From Hyphomonadaceae bacterium (GTDB lineage Bacteria; Pseudomonadota; Alphaproteobacteria; Caulobacterales; Aquidulcibacteraceae), in contig JAEUMR010000047.1 in NCBI GenBank assembly GCA_016791385.1, positions 124,001-188,000 on the forward strand: DNA of 64,000 bases, in the 5' to 3' direction. The notes under the pieces were generated by a model that was not told the DNA's origin, did not search any database, and worked only from the letters and a program-made list of their open reading frames with translations. A program made the position numbers and the translations under genes. Of this stretch, positions 16,723 to 25,670 are shown piece by piece (the first letter of the stretch is position 1; each line of letters begins with the position of its first letter).

Positions 16723-18068
16723 TGCGTTATCTCCCGCTCACCGACGCCGACCGCCAGCAAATGCTGGGCGTCATCGGCGCCAAGAATGTCGATGAGCTGT
16801 TCGTCGACGTGCCGAAAGCGGCGGTGCTCAAAGGGCTCGTCGATCTGCCCAAGGCGCAAGGCGAGCTTGAAGTGCATCGCCACATGCAGCGTCTGGCGGA
16901 GAAAAACACGCCTGCGGGGCGCACCGCGTTCTTTCTCGGCGCCGGCGCCTATCGCCACCACGTGCCGGCCAGCGTCGATCATTTGATCCAGCGCAGCGAA
17001 TTCCTCACCGCCTACACGCCGTACCAGCCGGAAATCGCCCAGGGCACGCTGCAGGCGCTGTACGAATTTCAGAGCCAAGTCGCGCAATTGCTCGACATGG
17101 AGGTCGCCAACGCCTCGATGTACGACGGCTCCACCGCAACCGCCGAAGCGGCGATGATGGCTGCGCGCGTCACCAAGCGGAAGAAGATCGTCTTCTCCGG
17201 CGGCGTGCATCCGCACTACGTCGACACCGCCCGCACTGCCTGCGAAGCGCTCGGCCTCGAAGTCGTCGCGCTGCCGGCGGCGATCGACGATGAAGCGGCG
17301 GTGACCAAGCAACTCGGCGCAGACGTGGCCGCCGTGATCGTGCAATCGCCGAACGTGTTCGGCACGATTACCGATCTCACCAAGATCGGCGAAGCCGCAC
17401 GCGGCGCCGGCGCGCTGATGGTGGCGACCTTCACCGAATGCGTCTCCTTCGGCTTGATCGAACCAGCCGGCGCGTATGGCGCCGATATCGTCTGCGGCGA
17501 AGGTCAGTCGATCGGCAATGCGCTGAATTTCGGCGGCCCGTTCGTCGGTCTCTTTGCCGTGAAAGAGAAATACATCCGCCAGATGCCCGGACGCGTCGCT
17601 GGCGAGACCATCGACGCCGACGGCAAGCGCGGTTTCGTGCTGACACTCTCCACGCGCGAGCAGCATATCCGTCGCGAGAAGGCGACCAGCAATATCTGCA
17701 CCAATTCTGGCCTCTGCCAGCTCGCCTGGACCATCCACATGACGTTGCTCGGCGAGCAGGGCCTGCGCCAGTTGGCGACGCTGAATCACGAGAAGGCGAT
17801 CGAACTCGCCGATGCGCTCGCCAAGGTGAAGGGCGTCGAGGTGCTGACGCAGCGCTTCTTCAACGAGATCGCCATTCGCGTGCCGGGCAACGCGCAAAAG
17901 GCGGTCGATGCCTTGGCGGAAATGGGCGTTGTCGGCGGCGTCGCCATGAGCCGCCTCAATCCAAAGGCCGGCATGGATGATGTGCTCATCACCTGCGCCA
18001 CCGAAATGAACACCGACGAAGATATCAAAGCGTACGCCGATGCGCTGAAGCAGGCGCTGTCAGTGTGA
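16722..18068 (+). CDS. gcvPA: glycine dehydrogenase (decarboxylating) subunit 1
   Basis: N-terminal half of the two-subunit P protein, 448 residues, which with GcvPB decarboxylates glycine and loads GcvH. Recognisable family segments include [16 protein letters not shown] at the start, [39 protein letters not shown] and [15 protein letters not shown]. It lacks the PLP lysine, which is in the PB subunit, as expected. ATG 16722 overlaps the gcvH stop. Normally its stop is joined directly to gcvPB, but here an unrelated gene intervenes. Confidence 0.95.
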   Translation: MRYLPLTDADRQQMLGVIGAKNVDELFVDVPKAAVLKGLVDLPKAQGELEVHRHMQRLAEKNTPAGRTAFFLGAGAYRHHVPASVDHLIQRSEFLTAYTPYQPEIAQGTLQALYEFQSQVAQLLDMEVANASMYDGSTATAEAAMMAARVTKRKKIVFSGGVHPHYVDTARTACEALGLEVVALPAAIDDEAAVTKQLGADVAAVIVQSPNVFGTITDLTKIGEAARGAGALMVATFTECVSFGLIEPAGAYGADIVCGEGQSIGNALNFGGPFVGLFAVKEKYIRQMPGRVAGETIDADGKRGFVLTLSTREQHIRREKATSNICTNSGLCQLAWTIHMTLLGEQGLRQLATLNHEKAIELADALAKVKGVEVLTQRFFNEIAIRVPGNAQKAVDALAEMGVVGGVAMSRLNPKAGMDDVLITCATEMNTDEDIKAYADALKQALSV

Positions 18069-19105
18069 CCTCACAAGATGCCACCGGTCTGACGGAGGCC
18101 GTTCGGGTTAGGGCGCTCCGGTTTGCCTTGGCTTTGGCGGTCGTGGCGGCTGCGTGGTTTGCGCTTGATGCGGTGATCGACTCCAGTGTCTCGCGCGGTT
18201 ACGGCCAGGGGCTCTTCGGTCTCGGCTTCCTGTTTCTTGTCCCCTTCGCAATCGGTCTTGTGCTTGGTGTCGCAATTCAACGGATATGGCCCTCGACGCG
18301 TGGGGTGCGGATCGGTGTTGCGGCATCTGGCATATTCTTCGTGCTATCTTTTCTGACCGGGCCTGGCGTGATTTGCGTTGTGATGGCTGCTCCATTGTGG
18401 TTTCCGAGCCTTGTTCTCGGAAGCTGGGCGTCCAATTGGATCGTCTTGAGGTCGCCGCTGTTGCAGGTTGCGGCGGTCGCATTGGTGTTGGTTCTGGCAT
18501 GTGGAGTGTGGTCGTTCGAAGACACAAGCCGGTATCCGGCCCAAGAGTTCACTGTTGAGCGGATGGTCACGATTTCAGCCGCGCCTGAGACGGTTTGGCC
18601 CCATCTACTTCGGCTAGATGCGCTGTCGTCCCAAGAAGGAATCCGCACAGCTTCTCACGACATTCTAGGGGTGCCACGCCCAGTCGAGGCAATCGTATCC
18701 GGTGAAGGCGTCGGGGCAGTGCGAACGGGTCGTTGGAGTGGCGGCGTTTGGTTTGAAGAGCACATCGTCGCTTGGTCAAAAGAGAAGCGGCTCGACTGGG
18801 TGTTTGTCTTTCCAGAAGGTTCGACCTTCGCGAGTATCGACCAGCACATTGATCCGCGCGGGCCAAATGTCGTCATTCGGAGTGGGGGGTATCAACTTGA
18901 TGAGGCGGCGAACGGCTCGACGCGTTTGCGCTTGTACACAACATATTCGCTCAATACCGCTGTGAATGGCTACGCGGAACGTTGGGCGGAACTCATCTTG
19001 GGTGATGTGCAAAACAATATCCTGGAAATCGTAAGGGAGCGTGCTGAGGCGAACTCAGTAACGCAGGGCTTGGTTCTAGCTGCCGAGACCGGAGCAAACG
19101 AATGA
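18065..19105 (+). CDS. membrane protein with C-terminal SRPBCC domain, inserted between gcvPA and gcvPB
   Basis: A 346-residue protein: four or five hydrophobic helices in residues 16-155, then a soluble SRPBCC-like (START/polyketide cyclase fold) domain from about 163 ([19 protein letters not shown]) with [15 protein letters not shown] near 235. SRPBCC domains bind hydrophobic ligands. It uses GTG 18065 overlapping the gcvPA stop, and its own stop overlaps the gcvPB ATG, so it is fully coupled. Base and codon use are visibly less GC-rich than its neighbours (many TTT, TTG, CAA, GAA), which suggests later acquisition. It has no known link to glycine cleavage. SRPBCC assignment is by pattern only. 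Confidence 0.75.
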   Translation: MTSQDATGLTEAVRVRALRFALALAVVAAAWFALDAVIDSSVSRGYGQGLFGLGFLFLVPFAIGLVLGVAIQRIWPSTRGVRIGVAASGIFFVLSFLTGPGVICVVMAAPLWFPSLVLGSWASNWIVLRSPLLQVAAVALVLVLACGVWSFEDTSRYPAQEFTVERMVTISAAPETVWPHLLRLDALSSQEGIRTASHDILGVPRPVEAIVSGEGVGAVRTGRWSGGVWFEEHIVAWSKEKRLDWVFVFPEGSTFASIDQHIDPRGPNVVIRSGGYQLDEAANGSTRLRLYTTYSLNTAVNGYAERWAELILGDVQNNILEIVRERAEANSVTQGLVLAAETGANE

Positions 19106-20622
19106 TCACCGAAACCACTTCCGGCAATCGCGGCCTGCTGCAAGCCGAGCCGCTCATCTTCGAAACGGGCCACGCCACCAGCATGGGCGTTGATCTGCCG
19201 GCGCCGAAAGGCACGGCGAACAAGCTCGGCGGCCTCACGCGTAAGGCGCCGCTCGATCTTCCTGGTCTCTCAGAGCCGGAAACGATGCGCCATTTCGTGC
19301 GCCTCAGCCAAAAAAACTACGCCATCGACCTTGGCCTGTTCCCGCTCGGCTCGTGCACGATGAAGCACAATCCGCGCCTCAATGAGCGCGCGGCGCGCTT
19401 CGAGGGCTTCGCCGATCTGCATCCGCTGCAGCCGGTTTCGACCGTGCAAGGCGCGCTCGAACTGATGGACGAACTGGCGCATTGGCTTTGCACGCTGACC
19501 GGCATGCCCGCCGTCGCGCTGTCGCCGAAAGCCGGCGCGCATGGCGAAATGTGCGGCATGCTGGCGATCAAGGCTGCGCTCGCGGCGCGGGGCGAGGGCG
19601 AGACGCGCAAGCGCGTGCTGGTGCCGAGCTCCGCGCACGGCACCAATCCGGCCACCGCTGCTGCGGCTGGCTTCACAGTGGACGAAATCCCGGCGCGCGA
19701 TGACGGCCGGGTCCATCTCGACGACGTGAAGGCCAAGCTCGGCCCCGACGTCGCCGCCATCATGATCACCAACCCGAACACCTGCGGTCTGTTCGAGCCG
19801 GAGATCAAGAACATCGCCGACGCCATCCATGCGGCGGGCGCGTACTTCTATTGTGACGGCGCCAATTACAACGCCATCGTCGGCAAGGTGCGGCCGGGCG
19901 ATCTTGGCGTCGATGCGATGCACATCAATCTGCACAAGACCTTCTCCACCCCGCACGGCGGCGGCGGTCCGGGCGCTGGCCCGACCGTGCTCTCCGCCGC
20001 GCTGGCGCCGTTTGCGCCGGTGCCGCACATCGTCCTGAAGGGCGGTAAGCGCGAGCTGCGCGAGCACAGCGAAGGCACGCAAGCATTCGGCCGCATGTGC
20101 GCCTTCCATGGCCAGATGGGCATGTTCACGCGCGCGCTGACCTACATGCTGAGCCACGGTTCGGACGGTTTGCGCCAAGTCGCGGAAGACGCGGTGCTGA
20201 ACGCGAACTACCTGCTTGCGCGCCTGAAGCCCCATTTCGCCGCCCCGTTTGGAGATCGCCCGTGCATGCACGAAGTGCTGCTGGACGATTCATCGATCAA
20301 GCCGAAGGGCGTCGAAACCATCGACATGGCCAAGGCGCTGCTGGACGAAGGCTATCACCCGTTCACCACCTACTTCCCGCTGGTGGTGCATGGGGCGATG
20401 CTGATCGAGCCGACCGAGACCGTGCCCAAGCGCGAACTCGTCCGCTTCGCCGACGTGATGATCGCGCTCGCCGAGCGGGTGAACGCGGGCGATGTGCAAT
20501 TCTTCAAGCAAGCGCCGAAGCTCACGCCGATGCGCCGCCTCGACGATACGCGCGCTGCGCGGCAGCCGAAGCTGCGGTGGCGCAGGGGCAGCAACGAAGC
20601 GCCGGCGCAGGCGGCGGAATAA
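19102..20622 (+). CDS. gcvPB: glycine dehydrogenase (decarboxylating) subunit 2
   Basis: PLP-carrying half of the split P protein, 506 residues. Conserved segments are FPLGSCTMKHNPRLNE (80-95), SPKAGAHGEMCGML (141-154), PSSAHGTNPATA (175-186), ITNPNTCGLFEP (222-233) and INLHKTFSTPHGGGGPG (275-291), with Lys279 the likely PLP-binding residue. The C-terminal ~25 residues, rich in Arg and Ala, look like a variable tail. Start codon overlaps the stop of the inserted membrane gene. Ends 3 bp before a convergent ketoacyl synthase gene. Confidence 0.96.
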   Translation: MITETTSGNRGLLQAEPLIFETGHATSMGVDLPAPKGTANKLGGLTRKAPLDLPGLSEPETMRHFVRLSQKNYAIDLGLFPLGSCTMKHNPRLNERAARFEGFADLHPLQPVSTVQGALELMDELAHWLCTLTGMPAVALSPKAGAHGEMCGMLAIKAALAARGEGETRKRVLVPSSAHGTNPATAAAAGFTVDEIPARDDGRVHLDDVKAKLGPDVAAIMITNPNTCGLFEPEIKNIADAIHAAGAYFYCDGANYNAIVGKVRPGDLGVDAMHINLHKTFSTPHGGGGPGAGPTVLSAALAPFAPVPHIVLKGGKRELREHSEGTQAFGRMCAFHGQMGMFTRALTYMLSHGSDGLRQVAEDAVLNANYLLARLKPHFAAPFGDRPCMHEVLLDDSSIKPKGVETIDMAKALLDEGYHPFTTYFPLVVHGAMLIEPTETVPKRELVRFADVMIALAERVNAGDVQFFKQAPKLTPMRRLDDTRAARQPKLRWRRGSNEAPAQAAE

Positions 20623-20625
20623 GGC

Positions 20626-21741
20626 TTAGGTCTTCTGCACGAAGATGGCGCCGACCGAGTAGCCAGCGCCGAACGAGCAGATGAGGCCGCGGTCGCCGGA
20701 CTTGAGATCGCTTGAGTGCAGATGGAAAGCGATGATCGAGCCGGCGCCGGCCGTGTTGCCGTATTCGTCGAGCACGGTAGGCGCTTCGTCCTGGCTGGCC
20801 TCATGGCCGAGCACGCGCTCGGCGATCAGCCGGTTCATGTTGGAATTGGCTTGGTGCAGCCACATCCGGCGCAGGTCTGAGGGCTTCAGCTTCAGCTCGG
20901 CCAGCTGCTGCAGGACGATCTCGGAGACCATCGGCACCACTTCCTTGAACACCTTGCGGCCTTGCTGCGTGATCAGCTTGTCCGGCATGTCGCGGAACTG
21001 CTCGTCGCCACGGTTGAGGAAGCCGAAATTGTTGCGGATGTTGTTGGAGAAGCGCGTCTGCAGCTTGGTGCCGAGGATTTTCCAGGCGCCCTTGGGCGCC
21101 ACCTCGGCGTTCTCGATTAAGATTGCGACGGCGGCGTCGCCGAAAATGAAGTGGGTTTCCCGGTCGCGGAAATTGAGGTGGCCGGTGGTGAGTTCGGGGT
21201 TCACCACCAGCACCGAGCGTGCATGGCCCGCGCGCACGATGTCGGTGGCGTTCTGGATCGCAAACGTCGCCGACGAGCAGGCGACGTTCATGTCGTAGCC
21301 GAAGCCGCCCGCGCCGAGCGCGTTCTGCACCTCGATCGCCAGCGCCGGATATGGCCGTTGCAGCGACGAGCACGAGCAGATGACGGCGTCGACGTCCTGT
21401 GCATCGCGCCCTGCCTGCTCCAGCGCCTGCTTGGCCGCCGTCACTGAGACTTCCGCCATCAGCGACAGCTGTTCGTTCGGCCTTTCCGGTATGCGCGGGA
21501 CCATGCGCTCGACGTCGAGCGAGCCTTTCTTGTCGAGCACGTAGCGGTGCTTGATGCCTGAGGCTTTGACGATGAACTCGGCGCTCGAAGGCTGCAGCGG
21601 CTCAAGCACGCCCGCGGCGATGTCGGCGGCGTGCTCGGCGTTGTAGCGCTCAACATAGGCGTTGAACGAGGCGACGAGTTCGTCGTTGGTGATGGAGTCG
21701 GACGGCCGCCAAAGGCCGGTACCGGAGATGACGGCGGTCAA
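20626..21741 (-). CDS. beta-ketoacyl-ACP synthase III family protein
   Basis: A thiolase-fold condensing enzyme of about 371 residues. The catalytic triad is visible: Cys155 in NVACSSATF, His in WLHQANSNMNRL and Asn in YGNTAGAGS. It has an inserted ~60-residue helical segment after the first strand (FNAYVERYNAEHAADIAAG), which FabH lacks and which is typical of the longer KAS III relatives acting on non-acetyl substrates. The start is uncertain: TTG 21741 with GGGGA upstream fits the first beta-strand (TAVISGTGLW), and another TTG lies at 21765. Stands alone, convergent with gcvPB. Confidence 0.85.
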   Translation of the reverse strand: MTAVISGTGLWRPSDSITNDELVASFNAYVERYNAEHAADIAAGVLEPLQPSSAEFIVKASGIKHRYVLDKKGSLDVERMVPRIPERPNEQLSLMAEVSVTAAKQALEQAGRDAQDVDAVICSCSSLQRPYPALAIEVQNALGAGGFGYDMNVACSSATFAIQNATDIVRAGHARSVLVVNPELTTGHLNFRDRETHFIFGDAAVAILIENAEVAPKGAWKILGTKLQTRFSNNIRNNFGFLNRGDEQFRDMPDKLITQQGRKVFKEVVPMVSEIVLQQLAELKLKPSDLRRMWLHQANSNMNRLIAERVLGHEASQDEAPTVLDEYGNTAGAGSIIAFHLHSSDLKSGDRGLICSFGAGYSVGAIFVQKT

Positions 21742-21872
21742 GCTCGAAAGTCCCCAAGCTATCAAGGCGGCCGCTCAGCCGGCGGTCTGGCCCTTCGCGG
21801 TTAGACCTTGGGAACCGGGGGCGTCAATCAGGCTCGCCAGATGGCGGCCAACCAATGCTGCAAGGCGGCGCC

Positions 21873-22694
21873 TTACTCCCCGGCAGGTTCGGGCAGGATC
21901 AGCCACGAGGGCGGATCGAGGCGCATTTGCCGCCCCTCAGCGGTCAGCGGCGCGTCTGCCGCCAACGCCCGGTCGAGCCGCACCAACGCGAGGGCGCGGC
22001 CCTCGCCGCCGCTGCGGATGCTGCCCACCTCAGCTGCGCCCGCCATCAAAGGGGTCCCGTAGGCGGGCGGCGGCCCTTCGAATGTGACAGGGCAGAATTT
22101 CTTGCGCGTCGTCGCGCGCCGCTTCATGCGGCTGACGTTCTCCTGGCCGACGAAGCAGCCCTTCTTGAAGTCGACGCCGTGGAGTTCCTCCAGCACGGCT
22201 TCGAGCGCGAACACTTCATCGGGCGCGGCGTCGCGAACGAGATCGGGAATGCCAAGTGCAAGGCGCCGGGTTTCGAGCCACGCCGCGCCATCGGCGGCCT
22301 GTGCAGGGGCCGCTAACGCGCGCCAGCCCAGTTCTCCGTTGGGAAAGCGGGGATCGGGGCGGGCTGCCTGGAACGGAGCGTCATTGACCAGGACACAGAG
22401 GCGATCACTGACATCTTCGATCGCCGCGTTGGCGCGCAACTTGTACATGCCGAGTCGGCGCAGCAGGTCGGGGCCGCGGGCGGGGTCAGCGTCGATAATG
22501 ACTGCGCCTTCCGGCTCGGCCCACAAAATCATGTCGGCGGCGATCTTGCCTTGGGGGCTGAGCAGCGCGCCGTACTGCACCCTCGTCTGATCCAGGCGGT
22601 CGAGATCTTGCGTCAGCAATCCCTGCAGCAGGCTCCGCGCATCGGGTCCGCTGATCCGGATCAGGGTGCGGTCGAGGCGGGAGGGTCCGGTCAT
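21873..22694 (-). CDS. ygfZ: YgfZ/GcvT-fold folate-binding protein
   Basis: A 273-residue GcvT-like protein needed for maintaining certain Fe-S enzymes. The family signature KGCFVGQENVSRM (YgfZ K-G-C-[FY]-x-G-Q-E) is present near residue 190, with the conserved redox Cys. The N-terminus RTLIRISGPDARSLLQGLLTQDL and the GALLSPQGKIAADM segment are also typical. ATG 22694 fits the first conserved strand. The 131-bp gap before the ketoacyl synthase start holds no gene that I can see. Confidence 0.92.
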   Translation of the reverse strand: MTGPSRLDRTLIRISGPDARSLLQGLLTQDLDRLDQTRVQYGALLSPQGKIAADMILWAEPEGAVIIDADPARGPDLLRRLGMYKLRANAAIEDVSDRLCVLVNDAPFQAARPDPRFPNGELGWRALAAPAQAADGAAWLETRRLALGIPDLVRDAAPDEVFALEAVLEELHGVDFKKGCFVGQENVSRMKRRATTRKKFCPVTFEGPPPAYGTPLMAGAAEVGSIRSGGEGRALALVRLDRALAADAPLTAEGRQMRLDPPSWLILPEPAGE

Positions 22695-22803
22695 GGGCCC
22701 CACTTGGCCTTCTCCGCCACGCACCGCAAGCCTCCGCGGGCGGTCTCATGACGCGCTGTTGACTTCGCCTTTACCCGCTCCGCGCCTAAAGCCTCGGCCA
22801 GTA

Positions 22804-23724
22804 ATGTCATCTGTTCTCTTCATCGCGCCCGCCGACCTTGGCGAGGCGGTCCTGGCGACGGGCGCGCTGGATCACGCGCTGCGCGCGGGCGACGCGCTCA
22901 CCGTCGTCTGCGCCCCGGCCGCCGCGCCGCTGTTCCGCGCCGCGCCGGGGCTCAAGGAGTTGCGGGCGGCGGCGCCTGTGGCGGCGTTGTGGCTCGATCT
23001 CGTGCGCAGACCGTTCGACCTCGTTCTCGATGGCGGGGGATTGTTGGGCTGCGGCTTGCTTGCACGCCGGCGTGTCGCGCTGAAGCGCGCGCGGGTGCTG
23101 CGGCACAGAACCGATGAATGGGCTGAAGCCCTGGGGGCTGAACGCGCGCTGGCGCCGAAGATATGGCTCGACGATGCGGCGCGCGCGGCGGCTGCAGCGG
23201 CAGCGCCGGGAGGGCCATTGTTGGTGCTGGCGCCGGGCGGGGCGGAAGAGGCCAAGCGCTGGCCGCGCGAGCGCTTCGCCGCAGTCGCGCGCCGGTTGAC
23301 GACAGGCGTCCTCGCCAATGCCAGCGTTGTGGTGCTCGGCGCCGGCGAACGCGATGGCGTCATCACCAACGCCGTTGCGCGCAGCCTCGACGCTGATGGC
23401 GTCGCCGCGCGTGACCTCGGCGCTGAACTCGACCTCTTGGGCGCGGCGGCCTTGCTGGAGCGGGCGACGCTCTGCATTGGCAACGATAATGTGCTGACGC
23501 ATATGGCCGCCGCTGTCGGTGCGCCGACCTTGGCGCTGTTCGGCCCAACGGACGAACGGGTGCGCGCCCCGTTTGGGCCGCGCGCGCAGGTGCTGCGCGC
23601 GGTCGGTTACGAGGAATTGGCCTCGCGCCGCCTGCTGGACGATGCGGCCGCGATGGAGCATGTCAGCATCGACATGACGGAGGCTGCGGCGCTCGACCTG
23701 CTGCAAGCCGGAGGATTGAGATGA
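22804..23724 (+). CDS. family 9 glycosyltransferase (heptosyltransferase-like)
   Basis: A 306-residue GT-B enzyme related to LPS heptosyltransferases. The N-terminus VLFIAPADLGEAVLATGAL matches the GT9 start, and the C-terminal nucleotide-sugar site has LAPGGAEEAKRWPRERFAAVA (about 138-158) and CIGNDNVLTHMAAAVGAPTLALFG in two parts near residue 220-245. Ala-rich throughout. The acceptor is unknown and there is no LPS cluster nearby. Its stop overlaps the start of the dihydroorotase-like gene (ATGA). Confidence 0.85.
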   Translation: MSSVLFIAPADLGEAVLATGALDHALRAGDALTVVCAPAAAPLFRAAPGLKELRAAAPVAALWLDLVRRPFDLVLDGGGLLGCGLLARRRVALKRARVLRHRTDEWAEALGAERALAPKIWLDDAARAAAAAAAPGGPLLVLAPGGAEEAKRWPRERFAAVARRLTTGVLANASVVVLGAGERDGVITNAVARSLDADGVAARDLGAELDLLGAAALLERATLCIGNDNVLTHMAAAVGAPTLALFGPTDERVRAPFGPRAQVLRAVGYEELASRRLLDDAAAMEHVSIDMTEAAALDLLQAGGLR

Positions 23725-25058
23725 GTGCTTTCGACCTGATCGTGCGCGGCGGGACGGTGGTCAATCACGCGGGCGAAGGCCAGGCCGATATCGGCGTCGC
23801 CGGCGGCAAGTTCGCGGCGATCGGCAATCTCTCGGGCTTTGCCGCAGAGGTCGAAATCGACGCGCGCGGCCTGCACGTGCTGCCGGGCGTGATCGACACG
23901 CAGGTGCACTTCCGCGAGCCCGGCAACGAGCACAAGGAAGATCTGGAGACGGGCACACGCGCGGCGGCGTTGGGCGGGGTCACCGCCGTGTTCGAAATGC
24001 CTAACACCGCGCCGCCGACGACGACGGCCGAGGCGCTGAACGACAAGCTCCGCCGCGCCAAGGGCCGCGCGCACGTCGATCATGCGTTCTATGTCGGCGC
24101 GACGGCCGAGAACGCCGATCAGCTTGGCGAGCTGGAGCGGCTGCCAGGGTGCTGCGGCATCAAGACCTTCATGGGCTCATCGACCGGCTCGCTGCTGGTC
24201 GGCGATGACGAAGGTCTCGACCGGGTGCTGAAGAACATCAATCGCCGCGGCGCTTTTCACGCCGAGGACGAGGCGCGGCTCAACGAGCGCAAGAAGCTTG
24301 CGCGCGAGGGCGATTGGACCTCGCATCCGGAAGTGCGCGATGACCAAACCGCGCTCAAGGCTGTGCAACGGCTAGTCGAAAGCGCGCGCCGTCACGGCAA
24401 ACGCGTGCACATCCTGCACGTCTCCTCGGCGATCGAGATGGAATATCTGGCGACGGCGAAGGATGTCGCCACTGTGGAGACGCTGCCGCAATTCCTCACC
24501 TTCGCCGGCCCGCAGATTTACGAGAAGCTGCACGCCTTCGCGCAGATGAATCCGCCGATCCGCTACGCGGCTGACTTGGCGACGCTCTGGGCCATCGGTA
24601 TCGATCAAGGCGTGGTCGACATCATCGCCACCGACCACGCGCCGCACACACGTGAAGAGAAGGCCCAGCCCTATCCGAAGTCGCCCTCCGGCATGCCCGG
24701 CGTGCAGACGTTGGTGCCGGTAATGCTGACGCATGTGAACGAGGGGCGGCTGTCGCTGCAGCGCTTTGTTGACCTATCCAGCGCCGGGCCGCAGCGCGTG
24801 TTCGGCATCGAGGGTAAGGGCCGCATCGCACTCGGCTATGACGCCGACCTGACGCTGGTCGACATGAAGGCGCGCCGCGTGATCCGCGCGGAGGATCAAG
24901 CCACGCGCGTCGGCTGGACCCCGTTCGACGGCTTCGAGGCCAAAGGCTGGCCGCTCGCGACGATCATTCGCGGCGAACTGGTGATGAGCGATGGCGAGTT
25001 GGTGGCGCCGTCGCTCGGCGAGCCGATCCGCTTCCTCGAAACGATGCAGCCTCGCTAA
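23721..25058 (+). CDS. pyrC: dihydroorotase-like amidohydrolase (class I, first metal His replaced)
   Basis: A 445-residue cyclic amidohydrolase of the dihydroorotase group, which closes carbamoyl-aspartate to dihydroorotate in pyrimidine synthesis. The metal site HxH normally read as DxHVHxREPG is here DTQVHFREPG, so residue 61 is Gln and only His63 remains. Other ligand motifs are intact: FHAEDE (His180), ILHVSS (His233) and ATDHAPHT (Asp305); Lys148 is in GIKTFMGSST. The variant occurs in alphaproteobacterial relatives as far as I recall, so it may be functional. No pyrB is adjacent. Start overlaps the GT9 stop. Confidence 0.87.
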   Translation: MSAFDLIVRGGTVVNHAGEGQADIGVAGGKFAAIGNLSGFAAEVEIDARGLHVLPGVIDTQVHFREPGNEHKEDLETGTRAAALGGVTAVFEMPNTAPPTTTAEALNDKLRRAKGRAHVDHAFYVGATAENADQLGELERLPGCCGIKTFMGSSTGSLLVGDDEGLDRVLKNINRRGAFHAEDEARLNERKKLAREGDWTSHPEVRDDQTALKAVQRLVESARRHGKRVHILHVSSAIEMEYLATAKDVATVETLPQFLTFAGPQIYEKLHAFAQMNPPIRYAADLATLWAIGIDQGVVDIIATDHAPHTREEKAQPYPKSPSGMPGVQTLVPVMLTHVNEGRLSLQRFVDLSSAGPQRVFGIEGKGRIALGYDADLTLVDMKARRVIRAEDQATRVGWTPFDGFEAKGWPLATIIRGELVMSDGELVAPSLGEPIRFLETMQPR

Positions 25059-25573
25059 TCGCCCGCGAGGCCGGCGCGGTAAAGTTCTGCGTCGGCTTCG
25101 CTGGCACAGCAGAAGACGATGCGCGCGATGTTCGGCGCTTTCTCGAGCGCTTGCTCGCACGCGGCGATGGCGATGGCACAGGCAAAGCCCCGCGGCCAGC
25201 CATAAGCGCCTGTCCCCAGGCACGGAAACGCGATCGCGCTGAAGCCATGCTCGTTGGCGAGCGCGATGGACGCCATGTAGCAGCGGGCCAGCGCGGCCAC
25301 TTTGGCGCCTTCTTCGCCCGGCGTGTTCCAGCGCGGCGCGGCGGTATGAATGATGGCGCGCGCGGGCAAGTTGAAGCCCGGCGTCAGCACCGCTTGCCCA
25401 TCTTCGATGGGCGGCAGCGTATCGGTGTGCTGCGTCAGGCCGGACCCGGCCGCGGCGCGCAGGGCCGCATCGACTCCGCTCCCCGGTTTGAGGTCGCGGT
25501 TGGCGGCGTTCACCACGACATCAACCGCGAGCGCTTCGATCGGGCCAACGATGACCTCAAGAGCGGCTGCCAT
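25055..25573 (-). CDS. macrodomain protein (ADP-ribose hydrolase type)
   Basis: A 172-residue single macrodomain that should bind ADP-ribose or O-acetyl-ADP-ribose. Motifs: VVVNAANRDLKPGSGVDAA (about 22-40), the TPGFNLPARAIIHTAAPRW strand-loop (about 82-100) and IAFPCLGTGAYGWPRG (about 130-145), which line the ligand pocket in MacroD/YmdB proteins. ATG 25573 fits the first conserved strand; an upstream ATG at 25600 is possible. The stop overlaps the dihydroorotase stop on the other strand by 4 bp. Confidence 0.9.
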   Translation of the reverse strand: MAAALEVIVGPIEALAVDVVVNAANRDLKPGSGVDAALRAAAGSGLTQHTDTLPPIEDGQAVLTPGFNLPARAIIHTAAPRWNTPGEEGAKVAALARCYMASIALANEHGFSAIAFPCLGTGAYGWPRGFACAIAIAACEQALEKAPNIARIVFCCASEADAELYRAGLAGD

Positions 25574-25670
25574 GAGCCGAATGTACGCGATTTCACGCAA
25601 AAAGTCGCGACGGCTTTTCCGCTGGCGGCCGTTTCAAGATGGCGAGGACATTGATCGGCAGAGGGACGTC

